From the NCBI RefSeq assembly GCF_964204865.1, contig NC_135258.1, positions 12,701,001 to 12,765,000 of the forward strand: a stretch of DNA of 64,000 bases, read 5' to 3'. The notes beneath the pieces were generated by a model. It was not told the origin of the DNA and searched no databases. It was given only the letters and a program-made list of their open reading frames with translations. The translations under genes were made by a program, and so were the position numbers. The stretch comes from Styela clava (lineage: Eukaryota > Chordata > Ascidiacea > Stolidobranchia > Styelidae). Shown here piece by piece: positions 24,795-37,500 of this stretch (positions within the stretch are counted from its first letter, which is position 1; the number at the start of each line of letters is the position of its first letter).

Positions 24795-24876
24795 TCGCGG
24801 GATTCAAACTTTGGTCACCCTGAACGTAAGGTATACTAAAGGTATATCAACCGCCTTTACCAACTAGGCCAAGGAG
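24795..24876 (-). repeat. tRNA-like SINE head, minus orientation
   Basis: On the minus strand: an A-box-like TGGCCTAGTTGGTAAAGGC, then GTGACCAAAGTTTGAATCCC, which contains a B-box-like GTTTGAATCCC. A similar head in plus orientation begins at 25012, so the two form an inverted pair. Confidence 0.45.
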
Positions 24877-25011
24877 GAACGTGAGGGCAAAGATCTAGGT
24901 TCTAATATTTATCATTCATCATAAATGACTTTAAAAATAATTTTTTTTTCACAAGTTCTTTGAGATGATACGTAAATATTAGACCTTAGACCTTTGTTTC
25001 TAAGTTCTTAA

Positions 25012-25080
25012 TTGTCCTAGTTAGTAAAGGCGCTGGGTAAACCATAAATTTGTTCACGGTGACTAAAGTTTGAGTTTGAG
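25012..25080 (+). repeat. tRNA-like SINE head, plus orientation
   Basis: TGTCCTAGTTAGTAAAGGCG and CGGTGACTAAAGTTTGAG match the elements of the inverted copy at 24795-24876. The B box is degraded. Confidence 0.4.
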
Positions 25081-25096
25081 CAAGTTATTTTTGAGA

Positions 25097-25109
25097 GGGG
25101 GGGGGGGGG
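25097..25109. repeat. Run of 13 G
   Basis: Uninterrupted homopolymer of 13 guanines within AT-rich intergenic DNA. It is prone to length error in sequencing. Confidence 0.9.
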
Positions 25110-28029
25110 ATATCTTCTCCACTGTGATAAATATGGAAAGACAGATATATATATCTACACTTACTTCAACAAACTCTCGATTCGTGAGATTCGCTTTCGC
25201 TTTCGCTTATTCTCGTAATCAGGACATAACCTGCATGATAATATACAAGTTAAGAAAATATCGAATCCGAAATATTCCAGCCCAATTAAAAACGCCTTTA
25301 TGATTTCAGCAAAAGTGAAATGACCTCCGCCAATGTTATTTTTCATTCATTTTTATTTCATTTACGTTAACCTGCCTATGCAGGTACAAATAGAATGTTT
25401 CGGCTTGGAATAATGATAGCAATTAATTTCAGTGTGAATTGAATTCAATTTATGAAACATGCCACTTGCAAAGAGTAAGAGTAATTTTGGAGCAGTGTTC
25501 CAACCTTTATCGTTAAGACTCCCCTTCGCCTATTTGATGGACTTGATGAATCATGAGCACTCAACTTTTGTACAATTTAAGTGTGTTATAATTATCCAAT
25601 ATAGTAATCTTAATAATAAAGAAATACAAAATATTAGTAGCTGTATTTCACCAAATACTGAGCAAAATTCTCCTCGTTTCGGAACGTTAAGGGAAATAAA
25701 TTTAAAAGAGTCTATGATAAAAAGTTAACCTATACCTAATGCTTGAGACACGCCGGAAAGCCGTACCTTGCTTCACATGTTTTTCACTTACATTGGATAC
25801 TTTTAAGCACTGATTGACAATTTCTGTAGCAAAATAAAACCGCTGTAGAAAACACTGTACGTTTAAAATTTTCGAAGGTAATTTCCATTTTCTTTAACAG
25901 CTTCTATTAAATACATTAAGGACTAATCGCACACTACGATTTCGGTAACACAAACATCGGATTCTGATTATGCCCGTTAAGTATTATTAAAAAAAATGAA
26001 TTTTGAAGTTTGTTTTGAAAATAAATCATGATTCGAATTGCAAAAAAATATAATTACTTACATACTTTCTTATATTTGAGACGTATCGGAAAGTCACTCG
26101 TCTTGCTTCCCAAATGAACACGTTTCCTTTTCTCGTTTGAAGAAATTCAATCACCGATTTCAAATTTCTGAAATATAAACAAAAAGAAGATATATAATAA
26201 AGAAATGAACATGAACAAAAAAACAACAACATGATAGCATAACGATTAGGCTTGCACGTAATTAAACGTAAATTAAAGTTTAAGTAAAAGAAGTTAGAGT
26301 TCCGGTATTCGCAGCCGTTTTTCTCTCTCTTGTTAGGCAGATGGGGAAGGCATAACGCGTAATTTACTAACCTGTTATCAACTTAACTAGGATGGCCAAT
26401 GTACATATTAACCGTAGATATAAGGAATAGAATTGTGTTGAGACCGATGGACGTCAACACACTTGGTTTTAACTTCTTTGGGCGAAATGACTAAAGAATG
26501 TAAGAGATCAACTTATAGAACATGGTCTATTTGTAAATGCCGTGATAATTAATGTCGCGCTTATCAATCAGCAATATAAAGACGGAAGAGAAATTACGTA
26601 ATGAACCAACGCAACTTAGTCTTTTCTGCATCGGTAAAGCGATTGAGACGGCAAAGAAACAACATTACGACGGGATTTCTCGTGTTTATTCTGCGCGAGA
26701 TCCATTTTCTATTACAAAATCTTGATGTTCTGTTACCGATTTTATCGTTATATATCTGTCCGGACTTGGCATTGCTCAATATGTTTTTCACAATGCTTCG
26801 CAATATGTCGGCCAAATATGATTACCTGTCTTTACCAAATGCGGCAACTTATTTTGATTTATCGTCGACTCGAATACCACCGGCACTCGACCAAACTTGT
26901 GTCAATCTTGGCAAATAGGATTGTCGACTTGAGTTAGAAAAATAAATTAATATTTTCATGAGTGCAAAATAAATGTCACAAAATGCATTGTTTTGCGATA
27001 TAACTTTTTATTTTCGGAGAAGGCATGTCATATAAGTACGGTATTATAAATAATGCGCAAATAATTAATATTTGATCTAAATTTATCGCAAATAATGTTA
27101 TAACTTTTAGGCCGCGAAATGATTTAATGTAAAATGAAGCATGGAATTCGGAATATCGTCAATAAGTCGGCAACAATAATTATTATAAAATGCTAACTAA
27201 TACAAGAAATAACAAGTCTTCGTCGCGAGGCAAGCGAAAGTATAATCAAACGAGAGAATACGCTTGTAGTTGATTAATAAATTAGCAACCCGGAATTTTT
27301 ATTCAATACGAAAGTCGTATTAATACGTTAATACGATTTAAAAAAAGTAAACTATCGTTTCTTAAATATATTACCAGTGTTGGTAATGATAAAATTGATC
27401 GCATAAAATTTGGTGATAAATTGGGTAAAAAAAATCAAAGCTAATACAAAAGATAAAATCAGAAAAAAATTATTTTGAATTCACTCCTTGATATTTGTCT
27501 TTAACATCTGTCGTCGGCGTGTAGTACTGCCGGGAATATGAAAACCAAACTTCGATGTCCCATTCGGAATAGAAGTGGATTAAATTGGTTGTTATGATAG
27601 GTTTAAATGTGTGAAAAAAATATCGCAATTACGGGGTCATTACGTAATCGATTTGGCCGTAATTACGGAATTGATTTTTGTCAATTACGTGCAAGCCTAA
27701 GGCAAAGTCCGGTTGTTTTCCACAGATGAATCATAAACTGCTGCTTTTATGGCTCGAAAAACACTAGCATCCGTTTCACTGAGTTTGAAAGTTTGTTTCA
27801 ACCATTTTTCTGCTACGTCAGAAGTAGATCAGTTTCTTGATCAGTTTCTAGATATAGGTAGATGCAAATGGTATTAAATCAAATAATGATAAGTTGTCAT
27901 AGAGCATATGGCTTGAAATTTTCATACAAAGAGCAGTGGTTTTCAACATGGTTGACCGCATTTCGTCAGCCCTATTAATTTTGACACCCCCAATATGGCT
28001 TATGTACTACCACCCCTGTAGTGGAAATT
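25110..28029. other. Intergenic, no gene supported
   Basis: AT-rich DNA. Open frames at 25459-25728 and 26601-26918 exist, but I recognise no family in either and neither has supporting splice context. A hAT-like left end (CAGTGGTTTTCAAC) starts near 27938 without a matching right end. Confidence 0.4.
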
Positions 28030-28310
28030 GGCAGGATTCAGCCATATAAAAATCTCCGAAACTAATAGCTTTATGACGTAATAAAGTAAGTACAGAATTT
28101 CAATATAAAAGAAAATTGGAAAAAGACAAGTAATGTAGAAGTTCAACTCGCTGATTGTAAGGTTTTGGAAAATGGTTATTATTCAAAATTTGTTATCAAC
28201 TGAAGAGCGACGAAAAACTTGCCTATCTTGGCGTTCACAGATCTGGGATAAGACGACAATATTCGGCCGCATCGGAGTACGCAACCTAACCTTTAAAAGA
28301 AAGATGGTTT
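28030..28310 (+). repeat. Dispersed repeat, copy 1
   Basis: Aligns in the same orientation with 29296-29553. Shared segments include GGCAGGATT, GCCATATAAAAA, CTCGCTGATTGTAAGGTT and TCAACTGAAG. Divergence is moderate. No ends or target duplication are clear. Confidence 0.5.
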
Positions 28311-29295
28311 ATATAAAAAATTTCAATTATTGCGGACGTATGGGCTTTTTGGATAGACGGGGACTGTAGGCCTACAATAGAAGCGCTTTCATATCGTATA
28401 AATGGCTGGACTCAAGAACGAATGCCATTCAACATACAGGCGGCAAATTACCGATTCAGAAATTTTTCGTATAATGAATATTTGACGACAGTAGTATTGG
28501 CCCGGTGACTGGTTTACAACCTTTCGTATGTCAGAGTGCAAAAATACAGATACGGATGCACGACGTCTATAATAAGAGAATAAACTGATACAGAAAATGA
28601 AAAACCGATTGAATACAATAAGTTTGCTCAACTTCAATTGAAATGCTGGAAACAGCTGACAAATTAACTGAAAATACGGAAAAACGATATCGAATGCAAT
28701 TGCATGCAATTTTTCCGGACTGAGAGAGCGTGGCCTGGAAACAACAGTATGACCAAAATAACTCCTGGGCTCCAGGGAATTACGCAGTCATGAAGACCGT
28801 ATACAATTTATTATAAGAAGGTGGAAAATTTGACTAGTTACACATGTGCTGCCACTGTTTGATGATGTCACATGAGAACAAAGTTGTAATTCAAGACTTG
28901 GTACGGAAGACCGTTTGTGAATCGGCGATTTCAGTCAGTGGATAGAAAAGCACGTTTACGTTTACAATTGATACGTTTTCTCTTGGACATGGTCAGAGAG
29001 AATGATAGAGTTGCTATGTGTTTTGTTAAGAAAAACCGGTCGGTCAGAAAGGCTTGGTTAAATAATGTTGATAATAATTTTCTAACTGGCTGACGAATCG
29101 TTAATTGATGTAACAACTGTACAAAAGCTGATTCTAATATAAAAAAAAAAACTATACAAATAGGTATATTAAATATTATGCATAATATATAAGTGTTGAA
29201 AATTTATTCTGGTTATTCGTGCCTAGTTGTTCTGCGATGTGACATAATCGCAAAGTTATTATTTTAAATTGGACACCGAAGATTGTTTGCAAATC

Positions 29296-29553
29296 GGCAG
29301 GATTAAGCCATATAAAAAATCCCAAAACTGCATGAGATATGATGTAACAAAGAAAGCACAGTATTTCTAAATAAATGAAAAGATATGTAAGAAAGTCAAA
29401 TAGCAGTTTGACTCGCTGATTGTAAGGTTGTGGAAATGGACGTTATTCACAAATAGTCATCAACTGAAGTGCGAAAAAATCTTCCCCATCGGACAAGACA
29501 GTAAGTCGCATTGCAGTGCGCAGCCCGGCCTTTGAAAAAACAGATGTTTTTAT
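29296..29553 (+). repeat. Dispersed repeat, copy 2
   Basis: Second copy of the repeat at 28030. The similarity may extend upstream: GGAAGACCGTTTGTGAATCGG near 28907 resembles CGAAGATTGTTTGCAAATCGG near 29278, suggesting a third partial copy. Confidence 0.5.
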
Positions 29554-30404
29554 GAATGAATTAGCCTACTTCCAACAGATGACAGATTGAGTCGACCGAG
29601 GGGCGTTTTTGATAGAAGGATGTAGTACGTTTTCCTTTTTTATATTGCTTTTACGAGACGAACAAACATACATAGCCTACATCAGCACCGATTATTGAAA
29701 ACATATTCATAAGTCCATCTGAAATAAATGACGAAAAATTGAAAACAACCATGACTGAATCATTTAAGACATAATGCCACTTACTTCAACCAGTGCACTC
29801 CTAGTGGAAGGTGAGACGCATATTTACGACTACTTCGAGAAATGGAAGCAAACTAAGAAATGTTGGCCATCAATTTTGGAACAAGTATCTGTGGTATTCA
29901 GAGTTTAACTTAAGAATCGATCTTTCTGTATCATATTAATATCACTCGCAACACAATTAACAATTTATATTAAATTTGAGTACGCCGCTTATTTGATATT
30001 GCCACATCTAACTTGCAGATTTGACATTCCTTTTCTGTTGCCAATGCCAATTCAAATCACAGCAGGAACATCACCACTGCCTGTTTAACAACGCATAAAT
30101 CTGGAACTGAAACCACAGAAAGTTTTTGCCCTAGTCAACCTCCATTAGTTAACGAAGTAAATCATTTTTTACTTTCTCGCATTTAATTTTACGTCTGCAG
30201 TTGCATGTAAATAAATTTATATATTTTCAGGTGAGTGAACACCAACCATTTCTTTGTGCAACACCTTTCATTTAATTCTGTAATCGGTTTTCATTCGTTA
30301 ATCATTTATTGGCCATTCTGCTGATTATGAAGTCGAAATAAACTTCTACTAATAACCAAAGAGGTGACCACTCCAATAAAAAGTCAGTCTCACATCACAA
30401 AAGG

Positions 30405-30687
30405 ATAGGATTTACATATTTATCCCGGGAGAGGAAATCATATGGCGAACCACGGTCTCTCGTCCGGTCGCCATTCCATGTCTGGCATAGCCAGTTTTTT
30501 TGTTTTCGGAAGCATGGACTTAATGATGGAAACCGTAACCTACCAGCGGCTATGTGAACCACCCTACGGCGACGAGGAGTCCAGCAATCCTCTTGCTCAT
30601 AACTATCCCTACATGGGATTCGAACCCACACAGGGTAGTGTGGTGGCAAGCGTGTTCCGAACACTTAGCACAATGCGTCACACCACC
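30405..30687 (-). mobile_element. tRNA-derived SINE (family 2), reverse orientation
   Basis: The minus strand starts GGTGGTGTGACGCATTGTGC, has a perfect B box GGTTCGAATCC, and ends at CCCGGGATAAATATGTAAAT. It aligns along its length with the copy at 10235. Short open frames inside it on both strands are incidental. Confidence 0.75.
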
Positions 30688-30999
30688 GAACCACAAGCTG
30701 AATCTCTTCTCTTTTATATAAAACAGTGAACATATTGCTTACCTCATTTATTTTACGTCTGTTCAAAGACCCAGAGCAGTTAAGATAATCACTCAGGCAT
30801 GAGATGCATTGTGTGCAAAGAACATAGAAACTGGAACACTACTCATAATCAAGTGTATGAAAAAAATTTATCAGGTAAAAAAATTACTAGAACCATTAAC
30901 ATACGAGCAACAAGATCTTCAATTCCATAAAGAGCATGATTAAACTCAAGTAGTCATTCGTTGAATTTGATATTGAAGTAGATACAGACTTGACATGAC

Positions 31000-31353
31000 T
31001 AGGGCTGGGCATTTTGTATTGAATAGTAAATTATTCTAATCTGTTCAGAGCATAATTTCGAATTGACGCCATCTTTGTTTTTTTCTTTCCACCAATGATC
31101 AAGGTGAATTTCCATTTTTTCCCCATTGGAGTCATATTTTTTCAACGCAATTCTGACATATAACTATTTTCTGTAGTGATTTATTATGTTTGCACGCTCA
31201 GCAATTTGTCTGAACGATCTATTCTATGTTTTCAGTAATTCATGTGTTGACATGACCAATTCCAATAAAAAAGTTGCGTACAATTACATATCTCTCATTG
31301 ACTCCCAAAGATTCGATTCTGAAATCATCAGGTAATCAAAATGCTCAGCCCTA
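31000..31353. mobile_element. TAGGGCTGGGC-type hAT MITE with perfect 8-bp target duplication
   Basis: A 354-bp element with ends TAGGGCTGGGCATTTT and AAAATGCTCAGCCCTA, flanked by exact gacatgac (30992-30999 and 31354-31361). It is inverted relative to the copies at 13438 and 21254. It lies about 190 bp beyond the PATL1 stop codon and may fall in that gene's 3' end. Confidence 0.9.
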
Positions 31354-31540
31354 GACATGACCTACAGTTTATAAATAGATATGACAATACAAAAGTAACT
31401 AGACGAAAGTCCATTCTTATATAATTCAAGTCATATGATAGAGTTTTCCTGTCTCCCTGCACCAATACCAAAAGCATGTCTGCACAATAGTGGATTTCGG
31501 TATAGCCACATCAACATATGAATTTGTAAACTAAATAGGA

Positions 31541-34500
31541 CTATAAAGCTGTTCCCTCAATTTGAAAAGATAACATTTCTTTCAAGTCTGCAATGCTCTT
31601 ATTTCTTTTCTTTTCACCTTCATTGATAAGTTGGCTATGGTTTTCTAAAACAGCTATTGCCTCAATGGCGAGTTCATCTTCTAATATATTAGGAATTTGA
31701 CTCTTCTTTTTATCACACAACAAGAAAAAAGCTTTGAAGCAACTGGAAATGAAATCATTCCTGAAAAAGTTTGATAGAAATATCAGAAAATGGAAGTAAA
31801 TATATAAATATGGAATATAAATTTTATGTGAAATTCAACCTACTCACATCTGTTTTCCTGATTGGATTGGCATGAACAGTATTGACATGTACTGCTTCAA
31901 GTCGGGTGTCTCGAAAATGTTGTGTTCCACTTTACTCACTTGTCCCGGGACAAAGTGGGGCATGTGAGACACGCGGGTAAAGTGAGACATGTGGGTAAAG
32001 TGGGACAAGTGAGACATATGTGTAAAGTGGGGCATGACATTTTCAAAACACCGCTTCAAGAGATACTTACCGCTTCTTGCATCAATCGGTACTTACTAAC
32101 ACACAATTCCACATTAGCGTTATTTATGGTCTCAGTAAGTCTTGGCATTCTACTGGTTGCCCTAACTTGTTCGCTCAGAGATATCTGCTTTATTTCTGAG
32201 TGAGTGCACATGATTTTGCTTTGAGCAAACTTCCCCAAGAAAAAATATCTTGTCAATACCGGCATAGATCACATGGCTGCTTAAATGTATAACACTCTCA
32301 GTCTTACCAAATCTTTTTAGATTGAAGTTCATCTTTTAGTTCATCAATTTTATCTCCTATAACTAATATCTTGCAAACAATTGAAATTCCAAACTGTGAA
32401 AGAAAAATGAAGTTGTCAGAAAAATTGTAGGAGTTGATTCCCATTAAAAATCTTCAGTCATCTTTGTTATTTCCTAATGTTGGGTTTTGATAAGATATTG
32501 AAAAATTTCATAATACAGAATGGTAATAAAAAAGGGCCTCTTCTGTTTTTAATTCTAGTTGTAAAATATAATCTATTCCTATGCAACACCTACCATGCAA
32601 ATATACAAATACAGAAATTTAACAGCAGTGAAAATTGTCAGAGGCAGTAATCTGCATTGAAGATATTATTTTAGTAGGCAGAAAGCAAACTTTGAATTTC
32701 AAATAGAAGTTGATATCAGATGCTATGCTATTGGTGGAAAACTTGAAAGAAATCAATCGAAAATCTCACTTTATCTCTGCATATAACATTACATATTGAA
32801 GTAAGTATGGAACAAGTATTCAATAATTCATCTGAATCCATAGACTGTAACACATGACAAATAGGATGATAAAACTCTTGGAGTATCTGAAAAAATATAT
32901 AAAAAATGTGTGTTAGCATACATTGGTATGTTGTAGAAGTTCCATAGTTGATGCCCCTAATACCAAACTGTTTCAGAGATTTTTTTGGCTTGGCTTACTA
33001 CTATAATGCTAATAATGAATAAAAAAAACAAAAAAGGAGAATCTTCAGACAGTATATACATCAATCGAAATATGTTACCCAGTAATATTTTAAGGTAGAA
33101 TTTTGTGTTTGACAAAGCAATGGATGACAAGTCAACTGAAGCATCTATGTTTTGTTTACAAAACCACAAAAAAATCAGCTAATTTCATTGTACTACTAAA
33201 TTTATGGAAAAGAAAATAAATAACTTGCATCTTCCTTTTGGTCCCTCTTTATTAAAACTGGCAACTGCTTTATTATTGTTTGTGTAATTTTGACTGCATA
33301 GACCTGAAGTAAAAAAAATAATAATTGATGTAATAGATCGACGTGATGAAATAATGCACTCACGAATAGTACACTTGCTATCACACTGCTGATAGCCCTG
33401 GTGGATTTGCCTGTCCGAACGCATTGGCAAGGATTGTGATTAATCAATGTGAAGGAAAGTTGTTGGAGTTCTGGCCATCACAGGATGAACCACTGATTAT
33501 TATTTAGACTACTTGTTTTTCTAATGTGATTATGGCTGCAATCAATACTTTGATTGATTTGAAGTGGATATAATAAGCAAAATTACAAAGATCACCGGCA
33601 GGCTTGAAAATATTATTCATCCCATCTCTTGTAAAGTAATGAAAAAGAGACATATCCATGTAAGTAAGTCCCTAAGTAAGTAATTATTTTCAAATGACTA
33701 ATTTGTACAAAAAATGCTTCTCTTTATCAATGATAAAAAAGTTAGAGGGTGGCAGCACCATAGCACAATATTTTAAATTTTCATACCTGCGTTAGTAATG
33801 GCAAGACTCTGCAAGCAAGTCTCTTTCCTTTTCGAATTCGTAAACATTGTGAGATGATGTCAAGAGTGACTACTTTTTCTTCCTTGGAACTTGATTCATT
33901 GAAAAACAATAATTCTTCCAAAGATTTATAAACTTTCGCAGATCTGTTGTCTGCTTTCTCTGCATCCTCATTATTTTCTGTGTCATCCAAATCTTCTGGA
34001 TTGAAATTCAACTCTTCCAGTTCCATAACAGAAGAATAGGCCTAAACATGTAACTTAGGAAATCAAACAAGGGACAATTGTACTTGAAAATATAGAATTG
34101 AATCTGGACAACCTTGCGGTGAACTATTTATTTATGATCACATTCCGTCCCTCACTATGCAATTCAAGAGTTCAGCTGCCTGCTAACACAAATGTATTTC
34201 TGTCACGTTTCGTCTGATTGAAATCAGACTTTCTCTGTTCCTTCCTTGTTGGTTTATCATGTATGTATTTATTAGTATAGAAAGTAGAAACGCAAATAGT
34301 TTAAATAAATGTAAATGGGGCATGAGAGATGTAAAAAATGCTGATGGAAGTTCAAAGCTTTATAAATCAAAAAAAAAAAAATACAGAAAGTCAAACAACA
34401 ATTCCAGTGTATAAATATGAGAGAAGCAGATGTAGTGAAATTTAGCTGTAACCAACAATTCTCAAATACCAACTGGGCCGCCAGAAAAAATTGGATTACA

Positions 34501-37500
34501 TAAGATAATTTGATTTAGAAATTTATAGGAACATTTAGGAAATGTGAATAACTGCAAAATATTTTAAACTGCATAGTGCATACCTTTTCAATGATCTTGT
34601 ATATTTCAAGCCGTTTGTTCATGCTCATTTTAACATCAAAAGTTTCCTAAAAACCAAAAACTGAATAAACTTTAAGTTAAAAACAAGAAAAGAAGAAGGT
34701 TAAAAAGAAATATGAAAACTACTATTTCATTCCAAAAAATGACTTTCGTGAAAATTAATCAGACTCATAAACAGTCTCAAAACTGAGTAATGATTGATCA
34801 TACTGTCTGGTTTTCTTCTTCCTTTTCAGCATGAATGACATCAATGATTTGTCGAGGATTATAGACACTTGATACTGTAAGTTTGCCCAGTGAGTTGTCA
34901 AATTGAACTGAAAGAATTGAAAATTGATTTTTTATTTGCTGATGTTGAATTTTGATCAACAAAATTACCCAATATAATGTAATGAATAGGAATTTATATC
35001 ATTTAAATATTATAGATTCTGGAAACCATCTTTTTATTCTAATACTATATAGGGGGATTGTATCTCAGGTCTTGATCCCAAATATCAATAACAGATATAG
35101 AAATAAGCTGTTCCATAGCTATGGCATGAGTAATTGTTATAGATATAGAATTGTATTGTTTAAATGGAAAGATTAATCTCAAGTACGCTGTGCTCGGAAT
35201 ACGCCGTGTTCTTTAAAAGTTCAACTCTTACCAGGAATATATTTTTTGCCTTCTGGGTTTGCTTTAGTTGGAGTAATCAATCTTTTTTGCTCTGGATTAT
35301 CATCATCAAGGGATAATTTTCCTTCTTGTAGTCGTTTATCAATGTATCTCTGCAATGATAAATATTGGTAAAAGTCAGCAAAATACCAAAATTGTGGTAC
35401 AGTGTCAAAGAAGCGTAAACTGAATCCTACTGGATTTGAATACTTTGGTATTTGTTTGGTATCTTCTGGATTCGTTATTCTGAATTTCTCATCTTTAACT
35501 ACAATTTGAAAATATTATATTTTTTTACCAAATAACATATAGTAACCTGATAATAATAGTCATCAATTTCTGGTCTGTCGCTCTGTAGCGCCATCATTTG
35601 AATTTTGATAACCCATTCTTTTTCTCGACTTGTCATCAAGTAGGCGTATGGGTCACGTGATGAAGAATCTCGACCATGAGATCGTCTATCGTGATGATTT
35701 CCGTGATGTTGATGATTACCGTTATATGGTCTGTTTCGGTTTGATTGTTGTCGTCGCATGCGAACAAATCGACTATGCTCGGGATGTAAATGACCAGGAC
35801 CTAGATACATGGGACGTTGTTGTGGACCCGCATATCTGTGAAAGGGTTAAAGCTTGTTAAAAAAAATTGTCTGCCTAATAAAATGGGAAGGACTACTCTA
35901 GAAAGAAGTATCATCAATATTACAAAATAGTATTCCAAATTTCCAAGGTTATAAAAGTATCATTTGTGAAGGACTGTGACAGCAATCTGCTTTTTGTGAC
36001 ATAAAAATCAAACTTTTTCCACTTACTACGTAGTTCAAGAGTCCTATTACATACTAACACAAATTGAATTTGAATCAGTGAATTGCCAAAAAATACATTA
36101 TAAAGTAACTCCAACTTCTAATTTCGTTTATTATTAAACTTTTTGGATATCTCTCAGATATAAATATAACATCAAACAGAAAAGCTTAAAAAATAAAAAA
36201 AATTTAAAACCATTTGAAAAAATATAGGGATCAAGTGACGGGATGGCTATATTCTAATATTGCACAAATCGGCCTATTAATCCAATTCCTGATCTCTGTT
36301 AAAATAACTATTATTCGGGACGACTAGAACCAAATATTCTACTATTTCGAAAAAAATCTGAAATAATACTTGTGAATATTGAAGTTAAACTCAACCTGAA
36401 CAATTATTTTCTTTGTTCTCTATATTGTATGAATTTCAGAAATTAAATGAAGCCCCTTTTCAATTGCACTATGAGACTTCATTATCACTCAAAAGTTATA
36501 ATTTTTAAAATACAACTATTCGAATTTTCCTAAATCAAAAATTCAAAATATCGATATAATTAACTCAAATACTTGATTCTTTTTTAATACCCATGACTAT
36601 GACTTTACATAGGAGTATGACAATGCAAATATAATTGTTATGAAATATAAAGAAATAGAATGATTAAGTAGTCACCTTTGATTAGGGAATTGTCTCATCT
36701 GTTGCAAAGGTCCTTGAAATCTTGTTGGACCTTGTCCAGGTCTGATAATGTGTTGCTGACCAAACCCAATGTTTGGTTGTGGAATCAAATGAGGGGCTTG
36801 CACAAATCTAGGTGATCCTATCGGACTCATATTTGTTGGTGGTGATCCTGCCATCATTGCAAATGGTTTGTTTATACCAATCCGATTCATGATATCCTGT
36901 GTAGGAAAGCTTAGTTAAATTTACTGGGATCTTTACAGTGTTGCATTGAGAAGTATTTTGAAAATCGCCGCTGCAGAAGTGTGTGTATCAATATGGAGAG
37001 AACTAATTTTGTTTGCCATTTTTACATCAAGTTGTGTAAAGGGACTGAAACCTATGGGCAGGAGATATATTAACTTGGCTAACGCAGACAGTCCCGGAAC
37101 TCGTAACAGAACTAAAATAAAGGAAATTGGAATAAAATTATGGCCTAACCCTAACCTGGTACACACACTGGGGGGGTACCGCAAAATTTTTCTGAAAAAA
37201 TTCACATTGCATTATCTATATTTGGATAGATACGAAAACTGATAGGAAAGATTAGACAGGAAAACTGATAACATAACTTTCAAAACTGATAACATCCCAA
37301 CTTCTCATTCGATTACCAGTTGGGGCTATAGCTTACCTATAGACTGTGTACACAGAGTCAAAGTATCTCAAGAAATTATCTTTACTAAGAAAAAAATGTT
37401 CGTTGGTAGTACCAGTATGTAATTTTAAACTTCAAGGCCGGTCAATTTTTACACACTTGAACTCAGATATATATTCAGAAATTGGTGAAATAACTATCTA

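Noticed and set aside
26601..26918. 105-codon plus-strand frame with a shadow frame on the other strand
   Set aside because: No known motif, no splice or poly(A) support, and the opposite strand is equally open; not enough to call a gene.
31930..32045. CRISPR-like or satellite array of GTAAAGTG blocks
   Set aside because: Units are irregular and lie within inverted ends and an 8-bp duplication, so this is the body of a MITE.
32056..32265. Exon-like minus-strand frame inside the last PATL1 intron (reads SKIMCTHSEIKQISL and onward)
   Set aside because: It has acceptor- and donor-like edges, but including it breaks phase with the final exon. Skipping it gives the conserved W at the junction (KKIW-NDFISS), matching the family.
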